NCBI RefSeq assembly: GCF_000317305.3
Contig: NC_023036.2
Location: 3,968,001 to 4,032,000, forward strand
Direction of reading: 5' to 3'
Length of the DNA: 64,000 nt
Source of the DNA: Mycolicibacterium neoaurum VKM Ac-1815D
GTDB taxonomy: Bacteria; Actinomycetota; Actinomycetes; Mycobacteriales; Mycobacteriaceae
Under the pieces are notes generated by a model, which was not told the DNA's origin, made no database searches, and worked only from the letters and a program-made list of their open reading frames with translations. Each line of letters begins with the position of its first letter. Within the stretch, counting starts at the first letter, position 1. This document shows positions 15,198 through 24,579 of this stretch, in pieces. Position numbers and translations under genes: made by a program.

Positions 15198-16292
15198 TCA
15201 GACCAGTAGGCCCGCGCGCACCAGCGGCAGCACGCCGTGGCCGACATGGCGGATCTCGTCGGCCTGCGGGTAGCCCGAGAGCACGAACTCGCTGATGCCC
15301 AGACCCGCGTACTCGGCGAACACCGCGGCAACCTGCTCATAGCTGCCGATCGCGGCGGTACCCGCTCCGTCGCGTAACAGGCTCGGTCCGGCCCACAGCC
15401 CGGGATGGACCTCCAGGCTGCGCGCGTCGGTCAGTTGACCGGTGGTCAGCGCCGCCATCCGGCGCTGTCCCTCCGAACCGCTGGACAGGTAGCGATCGTG
15501 AGCACGGCGCACGGCGTCGGGGTCCAGGCCGGCGATGAGCTCGTCGGCGCGCTGCCAGGCCTGCTCCCCGGTGGGCCGCGCCACGGTGTGCAGGCGCAGG
15601 CCGAACCTCATTTCCCGTCCGTGTCGCGCCGCGGCGACGCGCACCCGGTCGATCTTCTCCGCGACCTGATCCGGCGGCTCACCCCATGTCAGGTAGACGT
15701 CGGCATGTTCGGCAGCCACCTCGATCGCCTCGGGTGAGGAACCGCCGAAGTAGACGGTGGGCACGGTCTGCACCGGATAGGCCGTCCTGGCGTTCTCCAC
15801 GTCGTAGAACTCGCCATGGAAGGTGAACTCCGGATTGCTCCATGCGCCACGGACCACGGTCAAGAACTCGGCGGTGCGCCGGTACCGCGCGGACTTGTCG
15901 ATCGCATCGCCATAGCGGCGCATCTCGGCATCGTCTCCACCGGTGACGATGTTGAGGGCCAACCGGTTTCCGGTGAAGCGCTGGTAGGTGCTGACCTGCT
16001 GGACGGCCAGCGTCGGTGAGAGCACGCCGGGCCGGAACGCCACCAGGAACGTGAGCCGTTGGGTGTGTTGGGCCAATGCCGCGGTGGCCAACCACGAATC
16101 CTCGCAATGGGATCCCGTCGGCGTGAGGGCTGCCTCGAATCCCAGATCTTCGGCAGTGCGCACCAGCGCGGTCAGGTTCTCCAGCGTCGGCTGCAGATGC
16201 GAGTGCGCACGGCTCGCCGCATCACCCCGGTTATCGGCGATGGTGGTGGTATCGCCGTGCGTGGGCAGATACCAGTGGAATTTCACCGTCAC
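15198..16292 (-). CDS. ssuD: FMNH2-dependent alkanesulfonate monooxygenase (SsuD-like)
   Basis: 364-residue LLM-class flavin monooxygenase that desulfonates alkanesulfonates with FMNH2 and O2 to release sulfite. Typical SsuD segments are FHWYLPTHGDT, ALTPTGSHCEDSWLATAALA with the active-site Cys/His region, LALNIVTGGDDAEMRRYGD, and VYFGGSSPEAIEVAAEHADVYLTWGEP. The GTG at 16292 overlaps the stop of a leaderless small ORF (GTGA). It is divergent from a MetNIQ-like transporter with a second flavin monooxygenase, so the region looks like an organosulfur uptake and desulfonation locus. A separate flavin reductase must be encoded elsewhere. Confidence 0.88.
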   Translation of the reverse strand: MTVKFHWYLPTHGDTTTIADNRGDAASRAHSHLQPTLENLTALVRTAEDLGFEAALTPTGSHCEDSWLATAALAQHTQRLTFLVAFRPGVLSPTLAVQQVSTYQRFTGNRLALNIVTGGDDAEMRRYGDAIDKSARYRRTAEFLTVVRGAWSNPEFTFHGEFYDVENARTAYPVQTVPTVYFGGSSPEAIEVAAEHADVYLTWGEPPDQVAEKIDRVRVAAARHGREMRFGLRLHTVARPTGEQAWQRADELIAGLDPDAVRRAHDRYLSSGSEGQRRMAALTTGQLTDARSLEVHPGLWAGPSLLRDGAGTAAIGSYEQVAAVFAEYAGLGISEFVLSGYPQADEIRHVGHGVLPLVRAGLLV

Positions 16293-16351
16293 GGAGTCGA
16301 CCCCTCGCCGACGATCCGCTTCGCCGATAACAGGCAGTCTTCAACTCGCAT
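16289..16351 (-). CDS. Leaderless 20-codon small ORF coupled to ssuD
   Basis: ATG 16351 is preceded by -10 TAGATT with a 7-base spacer and by -35 TTGTCG 18 bases further up, so the predicted transcript starts at the ATG. The ORF begins MRVEDCLLSAKR and its TGA overlaps the ssuD GTG as GTGA. It contains one Cys codon, not a run, so it is not a classic polycysteine attenuator. Its role may be to deliver ribosomes to ssuD, which has no obvious Shine-Dalgarno, or to sense a codon supply. Confidence 0.5.
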   Translation of the reverse strand: MRVEDCLLSAKRIVGEGSTP

Positions 16352-16358
16352 CCTGACA

Positions 16359-16388
16359 AATCTACTCAGCGACAGCGACTTTCGACAA
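16359..16388 (-). promoter_or_regulatory. Promoter of the ssuD unit
   Basis: Minus-strand TTGTCG (16383-16388), 18-base spacer, TAGATT (16359-16364), then 7 bases to ATG 16351. A good SigA-type layout giving a leaderless message. The divergent transporter promoter must lie within the remaining ~140 bases; a TATCTT at about 16447-16452 is a weak candidate. Confidence 0.55.
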
Positions 16389-16527
16389 TCATGGCGCAGT
16401 TCGAATCAATCAGATCGCTACCGTTCCGCGGCGGGGGCCCAGTACGTATCTTGAGCGGATTCGCGCAGAGCTATGCCAGCGCTCCGTGCCGTCCGACCCT
16501 GGGGCCGGATCAACCAAGAGAGTCAAC

Positions 16528-17529
16528 GTGATCGAGATCGAGAATCTGACCAAGAGGTTCGGCGACCGCACTGTCCTCGACGATATCTCGCTATCGGTCG
16601 GCAGCGGTGAGATCCTGGCCGTCGTCGGACCAAGCGGCGCCGGAAAGAGCACATTGTCGCGCTGCGTGAGCTTCCTGGAACGGCCCACCAGCGGCACGGT
16701 GCGCGTCGACGGTAAGGACTTCACCCGCCTCGACCGCGCCCAGCTGCTGGCCGCGCGCCGCAGCGTCGGCGTGATCTTCCAGACCGCTCCGCTGCTGCGC
16801 CGCCGCACTGTGGCCCAGAACGTCGCACTGCCATTGCAATACCTGCACGCCACCGACGACTCGGTGACCAAACGTGTCGACGAGCTATTGGGACGGGTCG
16901 GGCTCGGCGATCGTCGCGAGTTCTACCCGGCCCAGCTCTCCGGGGGCCAGAAGCAGCGGGTCGGCATTGCCCGCGCACTCGCGCTCGGCCCGTCCAACCT
17001 GCTCTCCGACGAGGCAACGTCCGGGCTGGACCCGGCCACGACCCAGTCGATCCTTGGATTGCTCGCCGAATTGCGCAACGAGTTCGGCCTGTCGATCATC
17101 CTGATCACCCACGAGATGGAGGTGGTCCGCGAGATCGCCGATTCGGTGGCCCGCATCGACAACGGCCGCATCATCGAGAGCGGCTCGGTCGAAGACATCA
17201 TCCTCGATCCGAATTCCGCTCTGGCACACGAGCTGTTGCCCGATCGTCCCAATGCACCCTTGCGCGCACCCGGTGACGTGTGGGAGATCTCGTACGCCTC
17301 CCGCGATGTCCCGCCGGATTGGTTGACCTCCATCCGATCCACCCCGGGACTGGCCGGCGCACAGGTCCATGTGCTCAGCGCCAGCGTGGAAGCGATCCGC
17401 GGCGTCGCGGTGGGCCGCGCCGTGCTCGCCATCTCCCCCGGCGCACCAGCCGGTTTCGCCGATCACCTGCGTGCCCGCGGCCTGCACGTGCGTGCCGTCG
17501 ACACCGTCGGCGGCGAGGAAGCGGCATGA
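16528..17529 (+). CDS. MetN-like ABC transporter ATP-binding protein
   Basis: 333-residue ATPase powering the adjacent permease. Walker A GPSGAGKST, signature LSGGQKQRVGIARALAL, Walker B NLLSDEATSGLDP and the switch His in LITHEME are intact. The C-terminal ~90 residues resemble the ACT-like regulatory domain of MetN. GTG 16528 was preferred over the upstream GTG 16486 because AAGAGAG precedes it and homology starts at IEIENLTKRFG. The stop overlaps the permease ATG (ATGA). MetNIQ systems import methionine and its derivatives; with flavin monooxygenases around it, an organosulfur compound is a likely cargo here. Confidence 0.88.
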   Translation: MIEIENLTKRFGDRTVLDDISLSVGSGEILAVVGPSGAGKSTLSRCVSFLERPTSGTVRVDGKDFTRLDRAQLLAARRSVGVIFQTAPLLRRRTVAQNVALPLQYLHATDDSVTKRVDELLGRVGLGDRREFYPAQLSGGQKQRVGIARALALGPSNLLSDEATSGLDPATTQSILGLLAELRNEFGLSIILITHEMEVVREIADSVARIDNGRIIESGSVEDIILDPNSALAHELLPDRPNAPLRAPGDVWEISYASRDVPPDWLTSIRSTPGLAGAQVHVLSASVEAIRGVAVGRAVLAISPGAPAGFADHLRARGLHVRAVDTVGGEEAA

Positions 17530-18209
17530 CCCTGGTCGCCGCCGAAGACTTCAGCACCCCATGGGCGCGGGTCCCCGATCTGTTGCTGCCCGCCTACGGT
17601 GAAACCTGGGTGATGGTCGGGGTGACGATGGCGCTCGTGGTGTTGATCGGCACACCGGTGGGCATCGTGCTACACAACACGTCCTCGTTCGGGCTGTTCC
17701 CGGACCCGCGAGTGTTCAACGCGCTGAACACTATCGTGAACATCGGCCGATCGCTGCCGTTCCTGATCCTGATGGCCGCGATCATCCCGATCACCCGATT
17801 CATCGTCGGCACCACCATCGGCATCGCCGCTGCGATCGTGCCGATGACGGTGGCCGGGATACCCTTCTTCGCCCGCCTCGTCCAGAACGCGCTGCGCGAG
17901 GTCCGCATCGACGTCGCCGATATGGGACTGGTCTCGGGCGGCTCGCACGTCCAGGTCATCCGGTCCGTGCAGATGTCCGAGGCGCTCCCCGCGCTGGCCG
18001 GTGCCCTCACCGTCAACACCATCGCGATGATCGAGTACTCGGCGATCGCCGGGTCCATCGGCGCCGGCGGCGTCGGACACCTCGCGATCACATACGGCTA
18101 CAACCGATTCGACGACAACATCATGATCGCCACGGTGATCGCGCTGATCCTCACCATCCAGTTGGTGCAGTTCACCGGCGACCGTGTCGTCAAAGCACTC
18201 ACCCGCTGA
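17526..18209 (+). CDS. MetI-like ABC transporter permease
   Basis: 227-residue inner-membrane permease with about five hydrophobic spans, starting TWVMVGVTMALVVLIGTPVGIVL. The BPD permease EAA-like loop is visible in ALREVRIDVADMGLVSGGSHVQVIRSVQMSEALPAL, with the conserved Gly, and contacts the ATPase. The ATG at 17526 overlaps the stop of the ATPase gene. The family couples to NlpA/MetQ-type binding proteins, and such a gene follows 22 bases downstream. No unusual features apart from the context, which points to sulfur compounds. Confidence 0.9.
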   Translation: MTLVAAEDFSTPWARVPDLLLPAYGETWVMVGVTMALVVLIGTPVGIVLHNTSSFGLFPDPRVFNALNTIVNIGRSLPFLILMAAIIPITRFIVGTTIGIAAAIVPMTVAGIPFFARLVQNALREVRIDVADMGLVSGGSHVQVIRSVQMSEALPALAGALTVNTIAMIEYSAIAGSIGAGGVGHLAITYGYNRFDDNIMIATVIALILTIQLVQFTGDRVVKALTR

Positions 18210-18231
18210 CCCGACCAGAACAGAGGAACAC

Positions 18232-19155
18232 ATGACAGACCAGCACAACCCGACGGCAGACATCGAGATCAGACAGCGCAAGCGCTGGCCGTGGATCGCC
18301 TCGGCCGCCGGTCTGGTTGCCGTCGTCATCGGCGGTATCGTCTACAGTCAGACCGCCAATCGAGACCAGCCCTTCGGCACCGAGCTCGAGGTGGCCACCT
18401 GGAGTACCGATATCGCGGCCGAGAACCTACTGGCCTACATCAGCGAGAACATCGCGCCCGAGCACGGAATCACCATCAAACCCGTGCAGATCGACAACCT
18501 GATCGAGATCAACCGCGCGGTCGACGCCGGTACCGTGGCCGGCAACTTCTTCGAGCACCAGCCGTTCCTGAACGATGCCATCGCCGCGAACGGTTTCGAA
18601 CTGACGCTGGCCGCACCGACATTCACCTGGGATCAGGCCACCTACTCAGACAAATACGACAGCTGGGACCAACTGCCCGCCGGTGCCAAGATCGCCCTGC
18701 GCGACGATCCCGCCCGTCAGGCCATTGCCCTGCTGGATCTCGCCGAGGCCGGCCAGATCACCTTGGCGCCGGGCAAGGACACCGTCGAGGGGCTGCCCCA
18801 GCTCAGCGATGTGGCCGCCAACCCGAAGGACTACGAGTTCGTCCAGGTACCGATCGGCCAACTGGCCCGCAGTCTGGCCGATGTCGACGCCGTGGTGGTG
18901 CACATCTCCGATGTGTATGCGGCGGGACTGCGCGAAGACCAGATCCTGGACCGCCATCCCGCGCCCGCCGGCAGCGAGGGCGGCCTGGTGGTCAGCAACA
19001 AACATCTCGACGACCCGAACGTCGAGAAGCTGATCGCCACCTTCTCCGACCCGAAGATCGCCGAGTTCCTGCAGACCACCGACAACGCCCTCATTCGCGA
19101 CACCCTCGGCCCGATCGGCGAGTCGGACTCCGCGGGACAAGGCACCAGCTCGTGA
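18232..19155 (+). CDS. MetQ/NlpA-like substrate-binding protein, membrane-anchored
   Basis: 307 residues from ATG 18232 with Shine-Dalgarno AGAGGA. The binding-protein body matches the NlpA/MetQ family: EVATWSTDIAAENLLAYISENIAPEHGI, then NFFEHQPFLNDAIAANG, VQVPIGQLARSL and DAVVVHISDVYAAGL. Instead of a lipoprotein signal with a lipobox Cys there is an N-terminal cytoplasmic head (RQRKR) and one span, WPWIASAAGLVAVVIGGIVYS, so it is probably held by an uncleaved signal anchor. It has no Cys. The stop overlaps the downstream monooxygenase start as GTGA. Ligand unknown. Confidence 0.85.
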   Translation: MTDQHNPTADIEIRQRKRWPWIASAAGLVAVVIGGIVYSQTANRDQPFGTELEVATWSTDIAAENLLAYISENIAPEHGITIKPVQIDNLIEINRAVDAGTVAGNFFEHQPFLNDAIAANGFELTLAAPTFTWDQATYSDKYDSWDQLPAGAKIALRDDPARQAIALLDLAEAGQITLAPGKDTVEGLPQLSDVAANPKDYEFVQVPIGQLARSLADVDAVVVHISDVYAAGLREDQILDRHPAPAGSEGGLVVSNKHLDDPNVEKLIATFSDPKIAEFLQTTDNALIRDTLGPIGESDSAGQGTSS

Positions 19156-20561
19156 CCGACCGACGCCGTAAGCCGCTGTACTACTCGGCATTCGTGATGA
19201 ACACCGCATCCCATGTGCTGCACGGGTTGTGGCGGGCACCGGAGGCGCAGAACCACAAGTTCAATTCGCTGCGGCATTGGACTTCACTGGCCGCCGAGGT
19301 CGACAAGGCGGGCTACGATCTGCTGTTCTTCGCCGATGTCTTCGGGTTGCGCGCGCCGTGGAACGGCAACTGGCGCAAATCCGTCGAGGCGGGCATCCAG
19401 ATCCCGGTCAACGATCCCTCGGTGCTGGCCTCCGCGCTCGCGGCGGCGACGGAGAACCTCGGCATCGTGTTCACCAGCTCCATCATCCAGGATCACCCGT
19501 TCAATTTCGCCAGGCGGATGTCCTCACTCGATCATTACACCGAGGGCCGGCTGGGCTGGAACATCGTGACCAGCTTCAACGCCAACATGTTCCGTAGTTT
19601 CGGCCACGAGGGCACCCTCGCCCACGACGAGCGCTACGAGTGGGCCCACGAATACGTCGACGTCGCCTACAAACTCTGGGAGGGTTCCTGGGACGAGGAC
19701 GCGCTGGTGCAGGACAAGCAGCGCAGCGTGCATTCCGACCCGGACAAGATCCACCGGATCAACCACGTCGGACCGCGCTACCGCGTCGAAGGACCGCATT
19801 TCACCTCACCGTCTCCGCAACGCACACCGGTGCTGTTCCAGGCCGGTTCCTCCCCCGCGGGTCAACTGTTCTCGGCCCGTAACGCCGAGGGCGTCTACAT
19901 CGGCAGCCCCTCACCGGCGGATGCCTACAAGCTGACCACCGAAACCCGATCACTGGCAGCCGAATACGGCAGGGATCCCGATGACATCACCTTCGCCCAA
20001 GGTCTGTCGTTCGTCATCGGCGACACCCATGCCGACGCGATCCGACGCAACGACGAACTCAAGCGCTACCTCGACCTGGAGGGCATCGCCTTGCACGCAC
20101 TCGGCGATGCCGGTATCGACGCGGGCGGGCTGCCGCTGGATACCCCGATAAGTGAGCTCGGTGAGTTCACCGGCATCCAGAGCTTCAAGCGCTGGGCCGC
20201 CGAGGTTTCCGGCAACGAGGAGCCCACCATCCGCGACATGGCCTGGGTGATGGAGGGCGCCAACCGGGTCGTGGGCACCCCCGAGGAGATCGCGGACCGC
20301 TTGGAAGAATGGCGGGAGGCCGGCGTGGACGGAATCAACGTCTATCACGCCACGGTTCCACAATCGTTCCGCGAGGTGGCCGATCGGCTGTTCCCCACCC
20401 TGCGTGAGCGCGGCCTGCTCGGCACCGACAAGTCGGGCACGTTGCGCCACAAGCTGCTCGGCAAGGGAGACCGACTGCCCGACAGCCATCCGGCCGCGCG
20501 TTACCGCGGCGCTTTTGCCGGCAACTCGCTGGCCGATCGGGAGACCCAACCGGTCGCCTGA
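19152..20561 (+). CDS. FMN-dependent monooxygenase, NtaA/SnaA/DszA family
   Basis: 469-residue LLM monooxygenase of the NtaA/SnaA/DszA/SoxA branch. Diagnostic segments are FVMNTASHVLHGLWRAP, HPFNFARRMSSLDHYTEGRLGWNIVTS, FGHEGTLAHDERYEWAHEYVDV and LFQAGSSPAGQLFSARNAEGVYIG. Members oxidise nitrilotriacetate, dibenzothiophene sulfone, sulfones or thioethers using FMNH2. Located at the end of a MetNIQ-like transporter operon with a GTGA overlap, it probably processes the imported organosulfur compound. Its TGA abuts the TCA of the oppositely oriented ATPase gene, forming TGATCA. Confidence 0.88.
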   Translation: MTDRRRKPLYYSAFVMNTASHVLHGLWRAPEAQNHKFNSLRHWTSLAAEVDKAGYDLLFFADVFGLRAPWNGNWRKSVEAGIQIPVNDPSVLASALAAATENLGIVFTSSIIQDHPFNFARRMSSLDHYTEGRLGWNIVTSFNANMFRSFGHEGTLAHDERYEWAHEYVDVAYKLWEGSWDEDALVQDKQRSVHSDPDKIHRINHVGPRYRVEGPHFTSPSPQRTPVLFQAGSSPAGQLFSARNAEGVYIGSPSPADAYKLTTETRSLAAEYGRDPDDITFAQGLSFVIGDTHADAIRRNDELKRYLDLEGIALHALGDAGIDAGGLPLDTPISELGEFTGIQSFKRWAAEVSGNEEPTIRDMAWVMEGANRVVGTPEEIADRLEEWREAGVDGINVYHATVPQSFREVADRLFPTLRERGLLGTDKSGTLRHKLLGKGDRLPDSHPAARYRGAFAGNSLADRETQPVA

Positions 20562-21317
<756 letters not shown>

Positions 21318-21345
21318 GTGTCGACGATTCGCTTACAAGCTGCGC

Positions 21346-22371
21346 TCATGCCGGTATCCCCCGGCGGCGCAACAGGATCAACGCGAACGCAGGCACGCCC
21401 AACAGTGCGGTCACCACCCCGGTGGGCAGCTCCTGCGGTGCGAACACGGTGCGGGCCAACGTGTCGACCCACACCATGAACACCGCGCCGAAGATTGCCA
21501 CCGTCGGCAGCAGGCGCAGATGCGCGGGCCCCACCACGAATCGGGCGGCGTGCGGTAACACCAACCCGACGAATCCGATCGCCCCGGCAGCACTGACCAG
21601 TGCGGCGGTGATCAGCGCGGTCATCACCAGCAGCACGATGCGGGCCTGCCGGACCGACACTCCGAGGGTGGCCGCGGCATCGTCACCGAAGGCGAACGCG
21701 TCCAGCGCCCGCGCGTAGGCCAGACAGCACACCAGTCCGGCGCCCACCACCACACCGCAGACCGCGACATCGTTCCAGGACACCCCGGCAAGGGAACCGA
21801 GCAACCAGAACAGCACGCCCCGGGTCTGCTCGGCGTCGGCCGATGACAAGACGATGAACGAGGTCAACGCCGAGAACAATTGTGTGGCAGCGACACCGGC
21901 CAGCACCACCCGGTCGGTGCCGCCGCCCGCGGCATGTGCCAACAGCAGCACCACCCCGAAGGACAGCACCGCGCCGACGAACGCGCCGCCGGAGAGCGTG
22001 AGCGCGCCCGCGCCGACCCCGAGCACCGCGATCAACACCGCGCCGGTCGAGGCACCCGAGGAGACCCCGAGCACGAACGGATCGGCCAGCGGATTGCGCA
22101 GCAGCGATTGCAGAATCGCACCACACAGTGCCAGCCCCGCACCGCAAACGGCGGCCAGCAGCACCCGCGGCAACCGCAGCTGCCATACGATGCCGTCCTG
22201 GATCCTGGTCGCGCCCGAGGGACCGGCACCCAGATGTTCGGCGACGATCCCATAGACGTCACGGACGGACAGGGCCGCCGGACCGATGGTGATGGCCACC
22301 GCCGCCGAAGCGACCAGCAGCGCCAGTCCCAGTACCCAGAGAACGGCCAGCGAGGGCGTGCGCAGCGTCAA
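21346..22371 (-). CDS. Corrinoid ABC importer permease (BtuC-like, FecCD family)
   Basis: 341-residue FecCD/BtuC permease with about ten hydrophobic spans. Family hallmarks are RLPRVLLAAVCGAGLALCGAILQSLLRNPLADPFVLGVSSGAS and the C-terminal GAIGFVGLVLPHAARFVVGPAHLRLLPT cytoplasmic coupling loop. The start is TTG 22371, overlapping the TGA of the binding-protein gene (TTGA), so translation is coupled. The substrate is assigned from the riboswitch upstream of the operon rather than from the permease itself; siderophore transport is the alternative. Confidence 0.88.
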   Translation of the reverse strand: MTLRTPSLAVLWVLGLALLVASAAVAITIGPAALSVRDVYGIVAEHLGAGPSGATRIQDGIVWQLRLPRVLLAAVCGAGLALCGAILQSLLRNPLADPFVLGVSSGASTGAVLIAVLGVGAGALTLSGGAFVGAVLSFGVVLLLAHAAGGGTDRVVLAGVAATQLFSALTSFIVLSSADAEQTRGVLFWLLGSLAGVSWNDVAVCGVVVGAGLVCCLAYARALDAFAFGDDAAATLGVSVRQARIVLLVMTALITAALVSAAGAIGFVGLVLPHAARFVVGPAHLRLLPTVAIFGAVFMVWVDTLARTVFAPQELPTGVVTALLGVPAFALILLRRRGIPA

Positions 22372-23381
22372 CGTTCGGCGGCGTATCCGAAGCGGCGCAG
22401 TCCATCGGCGACCTTCTCGGTGCCGTCGACGGTGCGGATGGACGGGTTGAGGTCGGCGCCGTTGACCACGATGTAGCGCTTCTGCTGGACGGCGGTCAGC
22501 CGGGAGGTCACCGGATTGGACTCCAGGAAGGCGATCTTCGCATCCAGCGCGTCACCGTCGATGGTGCGCCGGCTCAGGTCCGCGAGCACCAGTACGTCGG
22601 GATCGCGTTCGGCGATCACCTCCCAGCTGACCTGCGGCCACTCCTCGGTGGTGTCGACGAAGATGTTGCGCGCACCGACCGCGTCGGTGATGACACCCGG
22701 CGAGCCGCAGCACCCGGCGAAATAAGGGGCCCGGATATCGGAGAACCAGTACCCGAGATCGGCGTCGACCTGCAACCGGTTGGCCTGCATCCGTTGCTCC
22801 AACTCGGCGACCAGCTCCTCACCACGGTCGGTGACGTCGAAAATTCGTGCCAGATCCCGGATCTCGCGGTAGATGGCCGCCATGGTGAAAGGTTCGGTGC
22901 GGGCACCGTCTTCGTTGACCGACACCTTTCCCTCGCAGTCGCTGGGTGCCAGATAGGTGGGCACACCGAGGGAGGAGAACTGATCGCGGTCGGCAACGCC
23001 GCCGGGTCCGAGCGTTCCGGCGAAGGATGCCGATACGAAGTCGGGTTCGGTGTCGAGCACGGTCTCCAGCGACGGCTTGTTCTCCGCCAGTTTCGGAACC
23101 GTGGCATTGGCCGCGGCGAGGTTCTCCCGTACCGGATCTGTCCAGGTCGCGGTGCCGACCATCCGGTCGGCGAGCCCGAGTGACAGCAGGATCTCGGTGG
23201 ACCCCTGGTTCAGCGAGACCGCGCGCTGCGGCGGCGCGGGAATGACGACATCGCGGCCGCAATTGCTGACCGTCATGGGATAACCCGGGCCTGCCGCGTC
23301 CTCTGGGACGTGGACCGCCGACTGTCCGCAGGCGGTCAGTGCCGACACGGCGGCGATGCCGAGCACGGTGCGGACGATCAT
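22368..23381 (-). CDS. Corrinoid-binding lipoprotein, copy 1 (BtuF-like)
   Basis: 337-residue class III binding protein with the lipobox ALTAC near residue 18. The BtuF/FhuD two-lobed fold is seen in PPQRAVSLNQGSTEILLSLGLADRMVGTATW and EVIAERDPDVLVLADLSRRTIDG. A CC pair in YFAGCCGSPGVITDAVGARNIF is shared with the neighbouring paralogue. It overlaps that paralogue by ATGA and the permease by TTGA. The two tandem copies probably differ in ligand or affinity, for example cobalamin versus cobinamide. Assigned to corrinoids because the operon leader is a cobalamin riboswitch. Confidence 0.85.
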   Translation of the reverse strand: MIVRTVLGIAAVSALTACGQSAVHVPEDAAGPGYPMTVSNCGRDVVIPAPPQRAVSLNQGSTEILLSLGLADRMVGTATWTDPVRENLAAANATVPKLAENKPSLETVLDTEPDFVSASFAGTLGPGGVADRDQFSSLGVPTYLAPSDCEGKVSVNEDGARTEPFTMAAIYREIRDLARIFDVTDRGEELVAELEQRMQANRLQVDADLGYWFSDIRAPYFAGCCGSPGVITDAVGARNIFVDTTEEWPQVSWEVIAERDPDVLVLADLSRRTIDGDALDAKIAFLESNPVTSRLTAVQQKRYIVVNGADLNPSIRTVDGTEKVADGLRRFGYAAER

Positions 23382-24406
23382 TTCGGTTCCCCGATCGTCG
23401 CGAAACCGTCGGCGAGCTTCTCCACGGCGTCGATCTGACGGATACCGGGGTCGAGTTCGGAGCCCGTCAGCACGACGTAGCGCTTCTGCTGGACGGCCGT
23501 CATGTTCCGCGTGACGGGGTTGGACTCCAGGAACGCAGTCTTGGTGTCGAGGGCGTCCCCGTCGATGCGTTTGCGGCTCAGATCGGCGAGCACCAGTACG
23601 TCGGGGTTGCGGTCGGCCAGAGCCTCCCAGCTGATCTCGGGCCAGTCCTCGGCGGCGTCGGCGAATACATTGGTGGCGCCGACCTCGCGGGCGTAGAGCC
23701 CGGGCGCCGAACAGCAGCCGGCCAGGTACGGGGTGCGCAACCCGGAGAACCAGAACGCCACCGTGGCGTCGCGCGCCTCGGTCCGAGGTGCGTCATCGAG
23801 CCTCTTCTTGAGCCGGCTCACCAGTTCCGCGCCACGGTCCTGGACGTCGAAAATCTGTGCCAGTTCCGTGATTTCGCGAAACAGTGTGTCCATCTCCAGC
23901 GGTGCGGTGCGCGTCACCGTCTCGCCGTCGACAATGGCGTCGGTGCACACCGAGGGCGACTGGTAGGTGGGGATGCCGAGTTCGGCCAGGCGGGTGCGCT
24001 CACCGACGACGGCAGGGGTGAATGTGTGGGCGCTCGCCGAGGTGATGAGGTCCGGTTCCAGGTCGAGCACCGCCTCCAGGCTCGGGTCGTTGTCGGCGAT
24101 CCGGGGCACCCGGTCGTTGTCGGCGGCCAACGCGGGCAGCACCGGGTCGAACCAGGTGGAGGTGCCCACCATGCGGTCCGCCAGGCCGAGGGAGAGCAGG
24201 ATCTCGGTGGAGGCCTGATACAGCGACACCGCGCGTCGCGGCGCCTGCTCGAAGGTGACCTGCACGCCGCAGTTCTGCAGCGTCAGCGGATAGCTGGTGT
24301 GGCCGGCTTCAGCGGCGGCGGCAGCGAGCTCGGCGGCCGGTTCATCCGCTCTACTGCAGGCGGTGACGGTGAGAACAAGACAGAGCAGCGTGACGGTGAC
24401 ACGCAC
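23378..24406 (-). CDS. Corrinoid-binding lipoprotein, copy 2 (BtuF-like)
   Basis: 342 residues from GTG 24406, chosen because AGGAAG lies 8 bases upstream and the signal peptide VRVTVTLLCLVLTVTAC follows directly; the open frame reaches to 24547 but that part is riboswitch leader. It is paralogous to the next gene over its whole length (PRRAVSLYQASTEILLSLGLADRMVGTSTW, YLAGCCSAPGLYAREVGATNVF, ESNPVTRNMTAVQQKRYVV), so it arose by tandem duplication. First gene of the B12-riboswitch operon. Surface lipoprotein delivering ligand to the BtuC-like permease. Confidence 0.85.
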   Translation of the reverse strand: MRVTVTLLCLVLTVTACSRADEPAAELAAAAAEAGHTSYPLTLQNCGVQVTFEQAPRRAVSLYQASTEILLSLGLADRMVGTSTWFDPVLPALAADNDRVPRIADNDPSLEAVLDLEPDLITSASAHTFTPAVVGERTRLAELGIPTYQSPSVCTDAIVDGETVTRTAPLEMDTLFREITELAQIFDVQDRGAELVSRLKKRLDDAPRTEARDATVAFWFSGLRTPYLAGCCSAPGLYAREVGATNVFADAAEDWPEISWEALADRNPDVLVLADLSRKRIDGDALDTKTAFLESNPVTRNMTAVQQKRYVVLTGSELDPGIRQIDAVEKLADGFATIGEPK

Positions 24407-24460
24407 GGCGGTGACTTCCTTCGGTACAGGGCCCAAACGCGGAGCCGTCGACGATTGCAC

Positions 24461-24565
24461 GACCGCAGGCATTCGGGCTCGAGGCCATGCCTCACACCGC
24501 TGCGCGTCAGCTCCGGATTGGCACCGGATTCCCCTGCAGGTCAGCACCGCACTCTACCGGTATGG
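24461..24565 (-). promoter_or_regulatory. Cobalamin (B12) riboswitch
   Basis: On the minus strand the leader shows the B12-box core GGGGAATCCGGTGCCAATCC, then GGAGCTGACGCGCAGCGGT, and about 40 bases later GCCCGAATGCCTGCGG, which matches the closing GAA..CCTGC element of cobalamin riboswitches. ACCGG at the 5' side can pair in the outer helix. The element lies 55 bases before the GTG of the first binding-protein gene. Cobalamin binding is expected to switch off the importer. Boundaries are approximate. Confidence 0.88.
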
Positions 24566-24579
24566 CACCGCAGACGGGT

